Below, one piece after another: positions 39,501 to 51,400 of a stretch of DNA of 64,000 bases. The stretch spans positions 4,495,501-4,559,500 of the forward strand of contig NC_088325.1 in assembly GCF_910592395.1 (NCBI RefSeq), given 5' to 3'. A program made the translations under genes and the position numbers. Each line of letters starts with the position of its first letter. The stretch's first letter is position 1. A model generated the notes under the pieces. The model worked only from the letters and a program-made list of their open reading frames with translations. It was not told the origin of the DNA and did no database searches. The DNA is from Lineus longissimus. Taxonomy: Eukaryota; Nemertea; Pilidiophora; Heteronemertea; Lineidae.

Positions 39501-42500
39501 ATCCGTGTCTATGAAGTTCTATTATGCCATCAATTGATTTGTGATTGCATTAAGGTAAATTGTTTTTTAGACTGACTAGTCGTCTTTTTTGCCCATTCAA
39601 TATGCCATGAATGCCATTATTCAAAATAATATTTACATCTTATTTGCATATAAAACGTTATTCGTTTAACAATCAAATAAGTTTTAGTTTAACATGTGAT
39701 CATGGGTAGTGGAAGCGACCATAGGAGCACGCAAAAGCCCCAGGGTGAACGAAGTTGCTGAGTTGAGGAGATCAACAGGAGAAGAACGAATATTGTAGAA
39801 GACATGCACACACTTTTTAAACATCATTCAAATAGTCTTCCTAGTTGCTGTTACAAATGAAAAGGAAAATCAACCCGAAACCCCAGATATCAGTGAAACA
39901 GTCCTCCCTTTTAAGGGAAAACGTATCTTCTGCATTGGTGTAATATGTGTTTTTGATACTTACCTAAAACATCCAACCTCAGTTTAGTTGTGGCCTCTTG
40001 TCCATCAGCCTCACACACCCATACCCCGCTGTCCGAAGTTTGAACATTACTTAATTGAAAACTATTATAGTTTTTCATATCACACCGTGCGGTTCTCAAT
40101 CTTGATTTGTATTCCTTAAAAACGACTAAACAATTGTACGATAGAAGTACTGCTCCTTGGCTGCGGTGTTTGTCTTTCCACCACCTTGAACTTTTGGCGA
40201 TTCCACCCGTAATGTTACAACTTAGCGTTATCGTTTCGCCGAGGTGTGGACGTGAATTATTAAGGGTATTCCTTATCATCATCCCAAAAATATCTGAAAT
40301 CAGAAAAGCAACAGGATCATTTGTCATTATGTAACATGCCAACACTAAGACAACAGTTTAACAACGCTAAGGTAAAATGTGGTATTTGTAGCCCCGGTCT
40401 AATTGTAGCCCCTGGCAATGTTTTTGATTTATATTCCGGTAACCATGGAATTATTTAGCCAACCCAAGCATTGATATGAAGGAAGTGACTCTTGAGTATC
40501 ACAACATAAAACATAAATAGTTTTGGATTATGCAACTGGTTATGCAAGAGCTTTGGCTATTAGAAGTAAACAAATCAGACACATGCACAAAATAAGTTGG
40601 GATCGAACTTTTTACAGGTCTGAATTTTCCACACTTGCAGAACATTGATATGTTTGAACATTGGTTCAGGTGATCAGTATTGAGTGTAGAGAATGTTGTA
40701 TGCGCATTTGTTGTCATTATTAAAAGTAATTTTTTCAGCGACACATTTCTGACCAAGGTACCCTCGGGTATTTGTAACCCGTTAGTTCGGGTTATTTGTA
40801 GCCCCTATAAATATCTCAATATATCCTTTCATAAATCATGAATGTGCTAGACGCAATGGCCCAAAGCGCCGCGTAGCGGCAAAAAAGCGAAGCTGGCGAA
40901 ACATTTATAACGGGTCACCGTCACTTATTATTGGACTTATAGCGCATTTACGGGGTTGCAACTATTTTGGTTAATAGTGTCACCAGGAAAGAAAAGCATG
41001 CGACCTAACGCCGATCTATTTGTATAAATTGATAATTGGAAGGTATATAGCTGGAAATATCAATAAAATATTCATTCCATGTCGTCTTTTGAGGGCATTT
41101 TTGATCGTAAAAAATATATGTGTACGTCACCGGAGTCTCTGCAATGATAATTTCATCACAGCAGTCTCGCGCAAGTAGAAGTTCTTTACCTATTAGTTCT
41201 TCACTTATTAGTCTGGCGGAAAGCCAGACGTTTTCCATTACGATTTCACTACGATGTTTGACCAGAAAGAGCAGTGCGCGAGATATGCTAATGAGCAGAC
41301 TTCCCTCGCTTCAGAAGAATGTTCCATATCGCGCTAAGCTGACCACTGCTGACCATGACAGGCGTGCATTAGACTGGTGCAGGTTGGAACTGAACATTGA
41401 ATATGCTGGTGGTGACGCTTTCTGATGAGAAGTTGGTCGTGACTGATGCAGTATCCTTGGACTTGTCCACAGCATCGTTCAATCATTGCTCTCTGAGCTG
41501 GCTTGATTCTGTACTTACCCAAATACTGAGACCAAATGCCTGTTGACTGTGCTTTAAGAGAGACTGGCGCCATGCCTGGTCTCTCTTAAAGCACAGTAAA
41601 CAGACATCAACCCCCTCAGACTCAGAAACCACAAACGCCCAACCCTTCCTGCTACCTTAATACTTCTGGGTTTCTTTATTCTTATACCTGAATTATATAT
41701 TATTTGATCATAAATCTAATCTTAATACTTCTGGGTTTCTTTATTCTTATACCTGAATTATATATTATTTGATCATAAATCTATCCGATTTAGATACAAT
41801 GTTGACCCTTTATGTACCAACAATGATACATTGTGGTTTCTTGGTGGTTTATCTCAAATTATTTCGAAATAATGCTAATATTTTCAAAGTTACTGGTGTC
41901 CCTAGTTAAAGCCACACCCTTGACTAGATAGCAGCATTTCTTATGGTACATTACATTACCATTAAGTGGTGCCAGCAATGGTTGGGGTTGACACATGACC
42001 CATAACTGAAACTACAGTTTTATAGGCGCACGACAAGACCGTCAGTCAATTCAGAATATCACAAGCTGTTGTCTGACACAAGGTGTAATGTACGTAAGGG
42101 GTGATAGATAGAACTTTGTGTTTTCACACCAGTTTAAAATCAGTCTGATTTGCGACGATATTGTTTGGATTGTTGGTAAGTGATTGCATCGAACATCACT
42201 TAATGTGTTCAATATCGTTTGATACCAGCAAAATCTCGTCGTCAACCTAGATCGGAATAATATGAAGCTCTTGAGCGAGCTTTATGGTTAGAGTCGAATG
42301 TGTGTGTGTATACCGTCAACGAAAAAAACTTGACCCGGTTGACCGGAACCAGAAAACCTCTGCACCCAGGTGACATTTTTGCACGCGAATCTTTTACGCT
42401 AATGCAAAGCAATTTACCTGGGGAGAGATTTTCTTTTTCCAAACAATTCAGCGGGACGCTACGATGTTTACGCAGAGAAGCCGCTGTTCGGTTGAAGATT

Positions 42501-45116
42501 TCGTCAAAACAGGGCCGAATCAAAGTGTGACGATACCCTGGGGCGAATCAAAATGCATTAAACAACAATCTGCATCGATGCCAGAGATTATTTTTCTCTT
42601 TCCGCGAAGAAATCGTGCTTTGAACTGGCAAAATTCCGCAAAAGATTTTCCGTCTGCTAACTTTTCCGTAGTACGCATGCGCACCAACATCATCGGTCCG
42701 GGGCTGCCCGTTTCGAAGACGATTTCGTCAATATCATGGGATGTAGGAAGCTGTCAACGGTCTGGTCCCATTTATAATGCAATAATCTTGAAAGTACATT
42801 GGTCTCAATGTCTATTTCTCCGTTTCCATGACAAAATCCTACCGTGAAACCTGAAACCACTCGTCCACAACACTAGCCATTTCAATTTTCCGTAGAAAGC
42901 GCATGCGCACTAACTCAAACGCACGCGCTACCCTCAGATCTCACTAGCCGGTGCGGAGGCCAGGCTTACCTACCTCCAAAAATGACGCGACGTCATTTCA
43001 TGCATACCCCTGTTCCAGCGGCTGTAGACTTTGCAGTACCTTACTCTCACACAAACCTATACATTTCTGAATAGCTTGTCTCTTGTAGAATACATCTGAC
43101 CAAGTTTCAACGTCGTCTAGACAAACAGTCATGAATAGACTGATGTAGCACAATGCATGAGACACCCTGTATAACGCAAATTAGAAAAAAATTCACCTCT
43201 ATGCCTTGTAACTTTAAGATTAAAACCTGATCACCACTGGCTAGTGAGACCTCCAACTATTCAGGACAGGGGGGCGGCTAAAATGCTTATCTCCGGGCAA
43301 AAATACATATCCTTCTCCTGTTGTGTTTCAGTTTAGTTTTCCACATTCTCCCCACCTATTTTCTATACTGCGACAGCGTCTATTGGGTCAACTGCCATGA
43401 TGGCATCATCCTAACTATATCCCCCCTCTCCCAACCACGGACTACTCGCCATCATTGACATTGTGTGCTAGCCAACTGCTTCTTCGGTCAACTGCCATGA
43501 TGGCATCATCCTAACTATATACCCCCCCCCCCCCCCCACCACCCGAGTCTTCTTGCTCACCAGCCCTATTAACGAAGAGCTCCCTATCAATGCCCGAGCC
43601 TTCCTCATATTATTGAAAGATTTAAAGTCTTGTATTGTCTCTCAGAGGCATTGTTTTAGATTAAGTGCCCTGAATTACATGCTGTAATATTGGAAGAGGT
43701 GCCACTACAAGATGCAGGCCGGTTTTAGTGAATCTGCCTGGAAATCTCTTGCGTAAGCAAAGTTATAGGTGGAAAAGGGGCAACAAATACCCCATGTTAC
43801 ATTTATGACACAAAGTAGACGTTACGAGTGGCCTCACAGCGCGCTGGCAGGTTTACTTGTCATTGTTATTTCCTACTGCTAAGCCAAAAATATTCTGTCT
43901 TCAGAGATCTTTTAAGGCCATGGGAATGATTAATCCTGTTTACCGTCCGAGAGATTTAAAAAGATGATGAGGCTTTTTTTCATTTTTCATTATTCATTAT
44001 CGGTTTACAGTCTGATTTACTGGTCAAAACACGCGATTCAGCAAGTTCCAGTAGATGGAAATCAGGTCGGTCATCAACATGAGGCATTGAAAAAATGTCA
44101 TTATTATGATGAAGAGCCTACCCTGCCAAGTTTTTATTGTGTTTTTCAATCATTTAAAGTAAAGATGAACCACTGGAAAGATTATTTAAATAAAAAAATG
44201 ATGGCAACAATAAAATAAATAGATTTTTAAAAAAATAATGAAAATATTTCATGTTCGTTCAGAACCCATGCGGGAGGTGGACGGTAAACAGGATTAATAA
44301 TTCCCATGGCTTTATCTTGGAGGTGAATAAAGAAAACGTATTCAAGATATGTACAGTCTTACCAGAAAGTAAATGTCCACAGGTTTTTTTAAATATCACA
44401 GAGATAGAATAACATAACTGAATGCGCTTTTCAGCAGACAATGATATGTTAAGTTGCTAATGTATCTAATTTTTTTGGGCCCAGTGAATTCTGTCTCTTC
44501 ATTATGTCATAGGCATATCTAAAAATGCCCCAAAACTCTTTTATTTTATTTTTATTTTTCACAATGTATCGGTGAACTAGATAATGCAAAAAGATGTTAT
44601 TTGCTTTCATTAGAAAATTCATGCTAAATTCTTCATTTTGAAGAATTATATTAGTTCGCTACAGGTGATTGTTTATGTCAGACAGCTGGTGACATTTGCG
44701 AACTCCCCTTATGGTCAGCAATGCAGTCAGTCAGGGTTTTACGAATGCATCCATTCAACACATTTGATTGTTCAAATAAATAAAATACATAGACTTTTCA
44801 CTACCAGAATATCACCCTACATCTGTCTGATTGTTGTACAGCAGTTTTGGCAAGTGACGTGATCAGACAGATGATTTGCTGCTACTGATGTGACGTCATC
44901 ACTCCGTCTGAGCGCTTTGGTGGGTGTCACAGATGAGTAAATCGTTTGAAGTGTCAGCCGTAAATAGCATCTTAAATCGTTTGAAATATAGTTTGTACTT
45001 GTGAGACACCAGCGAGATAAATCAAAAGCGACACAACTGAAACAAAATCGGCGTTCGCAAAATAACTTACTTTGAAACTGGAGAAGCATAAATGCCAAAA
45101 ATGGTAGAAGTTTCAT
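32798..45116 (-). CDS. Type I membrane receptor: 2 Ig, 2 FN3, TM, ITAM-like tail (7 exons)
   Basis: Seven exons with GT-AG borders join into one open frame of 2,088 nt (695 residues): 45071-45116, 39964-40293, 36118-36387, 35592-35909, 34715-35029, 33882-33960 and 32798-33527. The first five junctions are phase 1 and the TM-tail junction is phase 2. Order: signal peptide (1-16), V-like Ig (16-125), second Ig (126-215), FN3 (216-321), FN3-like (322-426), transmembrane helix (about 429-452), and a 243-residue tail with several tyrosine motifs. It would sit in the plasma membrane and bind an unknown extracellular ligand. The tail ends with STYANL and EYLDL ten residues apart, an ITAM-like pair. 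I do not recognise a vertebrate orthologue. Introns hold a THAP ORF and several transposons. Confidence 0.85.
33882..33960 (-). CDS. Receptor exon 6: transmembrane helix
   Basis: The acceptor TTTTTTTAACAG precedes the exon and the donor G|GTAAGA follows it. The translation FPLVGGVVVGGVIVLVAGG and IAVFVL is a 25-residue glycine/valine-rich membrane helix, phase 1 in and phase 2 out. The repeated GG spacing could support helix pairing. Confidence 0.8.
34715..35029 (-). CDS. Receptor exon 5: FN3-like domain
   Basis: 105 codons, phase 1 at both ends, acceptor TACTCTGCAG and donor G|GTGAGT. IVTVRWKQVTGKYTALKIVY shows the FN3 B-C strand Trp, and YYYFVVVEDGGDVVYRSTVF fits the F-G region. A cysteine pair in YCQDGTGDC is unusual for FN3. 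The domain ends in a short membrane-proximal linker. Confidence 0.75.
35592..35909 (-). CDS. Receptor exon 4: fibronectin type III domain
   Basis: 106 codons, phase 1 at both ends. PPSAPSKLKVVNTTAVTVTL, then EWISEFNG, QRFYVQYKQ, VMGLESNVWYMFRVRSKNS and a final SNFSNITSGKTPG. The Trp in strand B, the L-x-x-x-x-x-Y-x-x-R/V-R pattern in strand F and the closing S-x-x-S-x-x-T are typical FN3. The donor G|GTTTGT is weaker than average, and the acceptor is TTTAAG. Confidence 0.8.
36118..36387 (-). CDS. Receptor exon 3: Ig domain (I/C2 type)
   Basis: 90 codons, phase 1 at both ends, acceptor TTTATTTCAG and donor A|GTAAGT. Strand B TAKLTCNAE, strand C YTWTKNGEPL, strand F GHAGKYVCVARNDAG, strand G NFVVV. 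The Cys-Trp-Cys set and the xxGxYxC motif are complete. Confidence 0.88.
37263..37568 (+). CDS. THAP-domain protein (single open frame, antisense in intron)
   Basis: The 101-residue frame starts MVYCVAPNCVKD and holds a full THAP zinc finger: CVAPNC, an HFHEFPK block, RKLWIRKCKR, CSDHF (Cys and His ligands) and a closing AVPTM equivalent to the AVPTIF box. THAP domains bind DNA and occur in P-element-type transposases and host regulators. It lies in the 36388-39963 intron of the receptor gene, opposite in direction. The frame ends soon after the domain, so it may be a first exon, a retrocopy or a P-element remnant. No downstream transposase was recognised. Confidence 0.75.
   Translation: MVYCVAPNCVKDSTKNNRMTDGTHFHEFPKPVERERRKLWIRKCKRFQCWKPGPSAKLCSDHFIDTIYHMKPDICIQLNIKCHLLKTAVPTMSIAFNARGC
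37569..39216. other. Receptor intron, nothing recognised
   Basis: Open frames here show no family resemblance. I see no P-element transposase remnant downstream of the THAP frame. Confidence 0.4.
39217..39398. mobile_element. 182-bp MITE (CAGTRKAACCTCTCT family)
   Basis: The ends are inverse: TACAGTGTAACCTCTCTATT and (inverted) TACAGTAGAACCTCTCTTAG. Inside are several AGAGAGGTGTCC repeats. It begins and ends with TA, which would fit a Tc1/mariner-type target site. Related, more diverged sequence is visible near 30680-30770 and 56440-56600. Confidence 0.7.
39964..40293 (-). CDS. Receptor exon 2: V-like Ig domain
   Basis: 110 codons, phase 1 at both ends, acceptor CTGATTTCAG and donor G|GTAAGT. 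Strand B GETITLSCNITGG, strand C SSRWWKDK, strand F TSDSGVWVCEADG, strand G TTKLRLDVLG. An extra cysteine pair (YNC and ARC) lies between strands C' and E. Its length, 330 nt, equals the first Ig exon of the plus-strand gene at 55024-55353. Confidence 0.85.
40850..41669 (-). mobile_element. Short copy of the Helitron-like element found at 48808
   Basis: On the minus strand it starts CCAGAAGTATTA and ends TTTTTTGCCGCTACGCGGC, then GCTTTGGGCCATTGCGTC, and CTAG closes it with one base of overlap. A 13-bp hairpin (GCCGC-TAC-GCGGC) sits about 18 bp from the end, as in Helitrons, and there is no clear target duplication. Near the start is a second, longer hairpin with arms CTGTGCTTTAAGAGAGAC. The homologous element at 48808-51560 carries about 1.9 kb more in its middle. 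No Rep/helicase is encoded. Confidence 0.45.
41656..41785. repeat. 65-bp unit in two direct copies
   Basis: The units start CTTAATACTTCTGGGTTTCT at 41656 and 41721 and are almost identical through TTTGATCATAAATCTA. The first overlaps the terminus of the Helitron-like element, so the duplication includes the last bases of the element. Confidence 0.8.
41786..43385. other. Receptor intron 1, nothing recognised
   Basis: No exon or repeat with clear borders. Open frames in 42240-42850 lack family resemblance. Confidence 0.4.
43386..43585. repeat. 100-bp direct duplication
   Basis: GGTCAACTGCCATGATGGCA, then TCATCCTAACTATAT, recurs 100 bp apart (43386 and 43486), each followed by a C-rich run. 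No coding sign. Confidence 0.6.
43586..44344. other. Receptor intron 1, nothing recognised
   Basis: A plus-strand open frame at 43964-44218 has no family resemblance and no splice context. I treat it as chance. Confidence 0.4.
44345..44715. repeat. Dispersed repeat family members
   Basis: 44345-44445 is the inverse of 27690-27795, and 44556-44715 matches 27247-27405 directly. Both pieces lie in receptor intron 1. They probably mark two ends of one old transposon family whose copies have been rearranged at 27 kb. Confidence 0.55.
45071..45116 (-). CDS. Receptor exon 1: start codon and signal peptide
   Basis: The ATG at 45114-45116 opens MKLLPFLAFMLLQFQ, a short basic start followed by a strong hydrophobic core. 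One further base sits before the donor A|GTAAGT (phase 1). An upstream in-frame extension exists without an ATG, so this ATG is the natural start. It is joined to the Ig exon ending at 40293. Confidence 0.75.
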
Positions 45117-46234
45117 CGTGGTAGCGGCCAAAGCTCTTTATGTTAAGATGATGAACTCCGAGAAAAGTGTAACGATTTTACACTTGTATCTAAATTAACA
45201 TCTCCCAGGTAACTCCACAAGATCACGGCTATGACGCTTGATGGTATTGCATATTGGCTCCTTGAACGCAATGACTCTTTGCGGTATGACAGAAAATGTT
45301 CTCACTTGATGAAAGCAGGTTGGTCCTCCTAGTCAGACCTAATCTTTTTGAATCCCTCGTTATTGTGGCAAATTATCAGATTACATGTATATGGACTTTT
45401 AAACAAATCATTTTCCGTGGCAGGAATGCCATATGACTCTGACATGATGTGATACTTGACGGAGCAGACGAATATAACTGACAAAGAAGTAATTGTATAA
45501 TCACAATTATGTACTCTGAACTCATGACTGTTGTATAATTATCATCCGATTATCACTCATGACTACTCTTAATATTATGACTTGTACTCCGTTCCTGGGT
45601 CTCTTTGCACCCAAGCGGAATCTGCAGAATGCAATGTTACTGGTTGGAACCGTGCAATCTCTCTCATAGGTCAATGCGCTCCACTTCCGGGCTCTCATTA
45701 ACCCCTGGAAACATCTGAAAAAAACTTTGTGATAAGTTGATGACAATTTACATAAATATATCAATGACGTTACTCGATGTGACATGTAATTTAATTATAA
45801 GCATGAGATAATTAAAATTGAAATTAAGATTTTGCTCCTGGTTATCACGTGAACATCGCTCGATCAAAGCCTCCTATTGACCTTGGTCATATATTACTAT
45901 GATTAATTTCCCCAATGAGTCAAACCAACAAATTGCTTTTATATATTACACTAACTACCATATGAAAGAAAAATACTTCCCAATTGTTGTGTGATTAATG
46001 TAAATTTACTGCAGCAATAAAACGTTGTCATCATGATAAAATGACAGCCTCGTCGATTTGTTTATGAAGTGGTACTATTTATTAGCAGGAGTCAAATTAG
46101 CGACATAGATTATATGACGTCATGTTTTCATACATGAGAGAATTAAGAGCAAGACTGAAAAGAGATGGTGAAGCAACATTGGGAGTTGGAAGACCATAGG
46201 ATAGAAATGGAAAATAAAAGAGCAACCATGACCC
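45117..46234. other. Upstream region of the receptor gene
   Basis: Contains the likely 5' untranslated region and promoter of the minus-strand receptor. I see no clear TATA box and no coding sequence. Confidence 0.35.
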
Positions 46235-46979
46235 CAGATGAGAGCTTAAGGGCAACTCTAAAAAAACGGAATTCATGGTGTTTGGCACGAATAGAGCCCT
46301 GGACACCCTAATCATGGTTTCGCTTCCAGTTGCCGATGTTTGCGTTGAGGTCTCAAAAGGACCTGTTCGAAACCTTGGTGTGCTGTTTGACAAGCAATTG
46401 TCAATGAGTTCCCAAGTTAACAACATTGTGAAAAATACCACCTTCTATTTGAGGAACATCGGGCGAGTAAGGAAACATCTGACAACCAGTGCAACCAAGC
46501 TCCTCGTGCAGACGCTGGTCATGTCGAGACTTGACTATTGCAATAGTCTCCTTGCTGGTGTTAGTGTCAATCTTCTGAACAAGCTACATCTTCTTCAGAA
46601 TCGTGCGGCTCGCATGATTACTCGGACCCGTCGTGAAGAGCACATGACGCCAGTACTGATGGCCTTGCATTGGCTGCCAGTTAAGTCCCGGATAAACTTT
46701 AAACTGTTGCTTCTGGTTTACAAGGCAAGGAATGGAATGGCACCTGACTATTTGTCAGACCTTATTCCTCACTACCTGCCCCGCCGAAGTCTAAGATCTG
46801 AGCATCAGGGACAGATAGCCGTACCACGCTATAGCCTCGATACTTTTGGGGGTCGGACCTTCGCGGTCCAGGCCAGTAGACTGTGGAACTGTCTCGACTG
46901 TTCACTACGTGAATGCGATTCAATCGCCGGTTTTAAGACAGGGCTGAAGACCCTGTTCTTTCAAGAGTGTTATTTGTGA
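46235..46979 (+). pseudogene. LINE reverse transcriptase, 3' end (CR1/Jockey type)
   Basis: The open part 46275-46979 reads VRNLGVLFDKQLSMSSQVNN, FYLRNIGRVRKHLT, MSRLDYCNSLLAGV, LQNRAARMITRTRR, MALHWLPVKSRINFKLLLLV and ASRLWNCLDCSL. This is the thumb and C-terminal region of CR1-like ORF2. The catalytic YxDD part is missing because of 5' truncation. The stop is followed within about 55 bp by an ATT/ATC-rich short repeat (47033-47072), the usual 3' tail. The frame is uninterrupted over 234 codons, so the insertion may be fairly young. Confidence 0.85.
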
Positions 46980-47032
46980 AAAAGCGCTTGTGAGCAGGAC
47001 CTTTCTTGGTACATGCGCTATATAAGACATTA

Positions 47033-47072
47033 TTTATTATCATCATTATTATTATTATTAATATCATTATGA
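47033..47072. repeat. ATT/ATC microsatellite tail of the LINE
   Basis: TATTATCATCATTATTATTA-type sequence directly downstream of the LINE 3' end. It marks the 3' terminus of the insertion. Confidence 0.7.
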
Positions 47073-47337
47073 GAGGAGGGATTAGGAAATGGTCCTTGCG
47101 TCCATTACAGTTGTAGATGGCATATAACAAGTCAATATCGGCGCGATGACAAACCAAGATTTCCAAGCAATTTGACAGCAGTAGCGAGACGGCAAGTTAG
47201 GATGCAGAGTAACCTTCAGAAATAGATCCGTAGTTTTACGCCAAGTGAAATGATGTCATCCAGGACCAATCGAAAAAAGTTACCTACTTCCCATTGGACC
47301 AGTCGAAGACACGTCAGATGAGGGCTCATACAATCCA

Positions 47338-47670
47338 ATGTTTCAAGTGATGGATGAAACAAGGTCAACAACCAAAGTCAGAATGGTTTTGGACTGTGCA
47401 TTAACGTTTGATGGGATTAGTCTCAAAAGCAACAACCTAACGGGGCCCAAACTGTTGAAAGATCTTGTAGACGTACTCTTAGGCATCATGAGAGCAGCAA
47501 AGCTGAAAACTACAGTCGGGGAGTCCCTACAGCCAATCGACCAATTGCGCCCACTCGAATTTCCAAAGGACTCGAGCCCGAGACTAAAAAATGGAAACTC
47601 GGTGATTGATTCAACTTGCTCAAGGACTCAAGCTATACACGTGCGCATCGTTATCAGCCCAAAGCGCTAA
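47338..47670 (+). pseudogene. BEL/Pao retrotransposon pol fragment
   Basis: STTKVRMVLDCALTFDGISL and NNLTGPKLLKDLVDVLLGI match the reverse-transcriptase fingers region of BEL/Pao elements (the family reads TTKVRVVFDxSAKxxGxSLNDxLLxGPxL). The motif with the catalytic DD is not found after it; the rest of the frame does not align clearly. No long terminal repeats are seen. Old fragment. Confidence 0.6.
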
Positions 47671-48183
47671 AATCAATAGAGTGGATATACGGAGGATACA
47701 CTAAATGTGCTGCCATTGTGTAGTGAGAAACAGGCTAAGCAGGCATTTGATTGGAGCTAGATTGATCAGTGTTATTTGTTGGTAAATCTTGAGAAAAAAT
47801 TCCATTGTGGAAAAAATTGGCATTGGAAAAGGTTCACAAATCAAGTGAGTGGACTGAACCTGTCCTTATGGGCAGAAATTCTAAAAGATAGTTTAAGGCG
47901 TAATGCAAAATTTGTGAAGTAAAACTAATTGCATTTGAGTATCTCTCAAACAGGACAAGATGAATACATTTTTGTCAAAGTTTCCAAATTCGAAATATCC
48001 AAAATTGTCTAAAATCGAATTTTACTTAATTTCACAAAGTCCTAAGTATAGCCTAGCTTTGGCTAAAATGAAAATATGAGGGCTTTCTCTTAATCTTGGA
48101 GGGTTTATTCTATTTGCAAGGATATTTCAGCGCAAAGATGATTATTCTTATAATTGTTTTGTATCGCGTAATAGCGACCAGTA
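47671..48183. other. Gene-free stretch, nothing recognised
   Basis: AT-rich, with no repeat borders or exons visible to me. Confidence 0.4.
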
Positions 48184-48228
48184 CGGCAGCAGATTAGTGC
48201 CATAAAAAATATAAAAAATAAAATATTA

Positions 48229-48392
48229 TCTCGTTATTACGAGATCTTTTCTCGTTATTACGCGATGTTATCTCGTTATTACGCGATCTTTTCTCGTTAT
48301 TACGAGATCTTTTCTCGTTATTACGAGATCTTTTCTCGTTATTACGCGATCTTTTCTCGTTATTACGAGATGTTATCTCGTTATTACGCGAT
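48229..48392. repeat. Tandem array, left (22-bp unit, about 8 copies)
   Basis: Units read TCTCGTTATTACGMGAT followed by CTTTT or GTTAT. CTCGT/ACGAG within each unit can form a small stem. The same unit, inverted, makes the array at 51931-52243. Confidence 0.85.
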
Positions 48393-48438
48393 GATGGTAC
48401 ATGGTACGGACCTTTCCCGCGCTTGATCCTGAGCTTTA

Positions 48439-51400
48439 GGTCTCGTTAGGGAGTTTTTCCCAAATGTACGCGATGATGACGTGTCCCATTAACAGGACGT
48501 AACATCTATTTTAAAATGCGTTTCCAAAGTAAATGCATGAGGACAACCCATTTGTATCGTATATCACTGGAAACGCCTGATTCCCCTGATTCTGCAGGAT
48601 GTTAAATCGGGCATTTTATTTCTTTGAATAAATCATAAGCGTCGCATTTGCTCCTAGCTCTGCACCATCCCAAATGGCAATATTGCCAATTGGGCCGGAC
48701 AATCACGAAAAACCCCAAATATTATACATTTCTTCATGAATAATTCTTACAGAGACCATTCTCCCATGAAAGACAGTTGCTTACGCTACACAAAAATCAA
48801 AAAAAATCCAGAAGTATTAGGGTAGCAGGAAGGGTTGGGCGTTTGTGGTTTCTGAGTCTGAGGGGGTTGGTGTCTGTTGACTGTGCTTTAAGAGAGACTA
48901 GGCATGGCACCAGTCTCTCTTAAAGCACAGTCAACAGGCATTTGGTCTCAGTATTTGGGTTTTGATTGCCATGACTGTACCCCTGTAAAAGTCAGAGGAG
49001 GAGAAGTTTGGAATGATGAAAGCATTGAAGAAGAAGAAATGTTATTATATATTGAGGAAAGCAAAATTTATTATGAGACTAGAAGGCAGTGTCCTGACTT
49101 GATTATTTTGAAAATGGCAGTCTGAACACATTAAAAGGTGGAACATGGCATTTTATCGACTTTGAAGTGTTCCGCAGTTAAAGGGAGACTATAGGCAGCA
49201 GCTAGGTAGGCAAGATAAAGTCATACAAATTTGCCAATAGGGGTCAGTCATATCTCTAGGCATGGCGCCAGTCTCTCTTAAAGCACAGTCAACAGGCATT
49301 TGGTCTTAGTATTTAGGTACAGAATCAAGGCAGAATCAAGGCAGCTCAGAGAGCAATGATTGAACGATGCTGTGGACAAGTCCAAGGATATTGCATTAGT
49401 CACGACCAACTTCTCATCAGAAAGCGTCACCACCAGCATATTCAATGTTCAGTTCCAACCTGTACCAGTCCAATGCACGCCTGTCATGGTCAGCAGTGGT
49501 CAGCTTAGCGCGATATGGAACATTCTTCCGAAACTCAAGCGAGGGAAGTGTGTTCATTAGCCTATCTCGCGCACTGCTCCTTCTTGTCAAACATCGTAGT
49601 GAAACCTTGGTACAGTGGGGCGTCCTCGAGGATTGCAGCTGGTCGGACAGACGTGAGGTGGAATGTGGGCGGCTGCACTTCTTCGTTGATGTGCGATGGC
49701 AGATAGCACAGTTGTTGCGTTGCATGACAGCTGAAAGTGAATGTGATATCATAGAACTGAGGCGTTTGCAATGAGACAATAGGTGAAGTAGAAGCAAGGA
49801 GTGAAATGGGCCATCTTCCAGTGACTAATATACAGAGTAAGGGCACTGGGTGTTGTTAGATTCAGCATTGAATGTATTCCTCGTACAAGCGTGAATAGTG
49901 TGGACATACAGTGAGAGGTGAGAGACCCCTATTGACTACTTCTTGTAACTTTATCTTGGATATTATATTAGTGTTGAACTTCTAGCCATGGATTATGAAG
50001 AAATTGAAGTTGTAGGCATGGAATATGAAAAATTATTCAATGTTGAAAGACATTATTCCATGAGGCTTTGCCGTGATCGCAAAGGACGCGACGCGATTGG
50101 TTCACATGCTAATGAGGTATGATAATGATAATTACCTCTATAATGCTACTTGGATAGCGACTGTGTCGTTGATTGCAACAGTGGTCTATGTCAATGTGTG
50201 CCTGTAATGTCAATGAAGTATGATGAGGTGATGACGATAGTGCAATTGACTAGGTGGCGCATTTTAGAATCAGCAGTGAGCACTGTGTGTAACATGGTGG
50301 AGGCAGCGGAGATAATAACTGTGTCGAAAGTATTGTTATAGGGCCTTCCCTAGGCCCATGGGGTTAAATTTACAATCCACGATTGAAAAGACGTAGTTTG
50401 ATCGCATTCAACTATAAATCCATTGAACAGTTGTGTTCCTTGGCTTTAGTCAACCGATGACCTTTTGTTGGGCCATGATCGGGGATTGTAAACTGTAAAT
50501 GTATTATGGACTGGGTCTGGGAGACGGGGGAAACACAAGTGAAATAGACCAAAACAAGTGATTTTGGGCCTTTGGTTTAGACGCATACCCCACATGCGCC
50601 ATGCGGGATTAGGCCTATGCGGGATTATACGGTTCATGTGAACTTGTTGACATCTACATGATCTAGTGCCGTTATTGGTCATGGTACATGGTAGGCCTAA
50701 TCATCATGGCAATATGTTTCAGGAAAAGCTCGGAGTAAAATGAACTGCCGATGAATAATGATGTTGTTCATGTTTACCATGTTTACTATACATAGCCATA
50801 GGGTATGCACTGGCCAGTGCACTTTCTGCACGTCGTCATGGTCATGTACGTACGTGATACCTTGCATATTTTGTTTTTTGAATGCGCATGCTTTTTGGGC
50901 AAACACTAATGAATAATGTCTTCTTATCCCTATGACTCCATACACAGTGAGGGCATTGTCCCATTCTCATCAAATGGTAACTTATTGTACGTATTAGGGT
51001 GGAAGTTGGGGAGCAGATACCTACCGCTGCACGCCTGTCATAATCAGCAGTGATGAGCTTAGCGCGATATGGAACATTCTTCAGAAACTCAAGCGAGGGA
51101 AGTCTGCTCATTAGCATATCTCGCGCACTGCTCCTTATTGTCAAACATCGTAGTGAAATCGTAATGGAAAACGTCTGGCTTTGCGCCAGACGTTGAGACT
51201 AATAAGTGAAGAACTAGTAGGTAAAGAACTTCTACTTGCGCGAGACTGCTCTGATAAAATTATCATTGCAGAGACTACGGTGACGTACACATATATTTTT
51301 TACAATCAAAAATGCCCTCAAAAGACGACATGGAATGATTATTTTATTGATATTTCCTACTATATACCTTCCAATTATCACTTTATACAAATAGATCGGC

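Noticed and set aside
42242-42847. Two overlapping open frames in receptor intron 1
   Set aside because: No motif, no splice support, and open frames on both strands of the same stretch suggest chance.
48229-48392. CRISPR-like array
   Set aside because: Units are contiguous with no unique spacers, and the setting is a eukaryotic transposon end.
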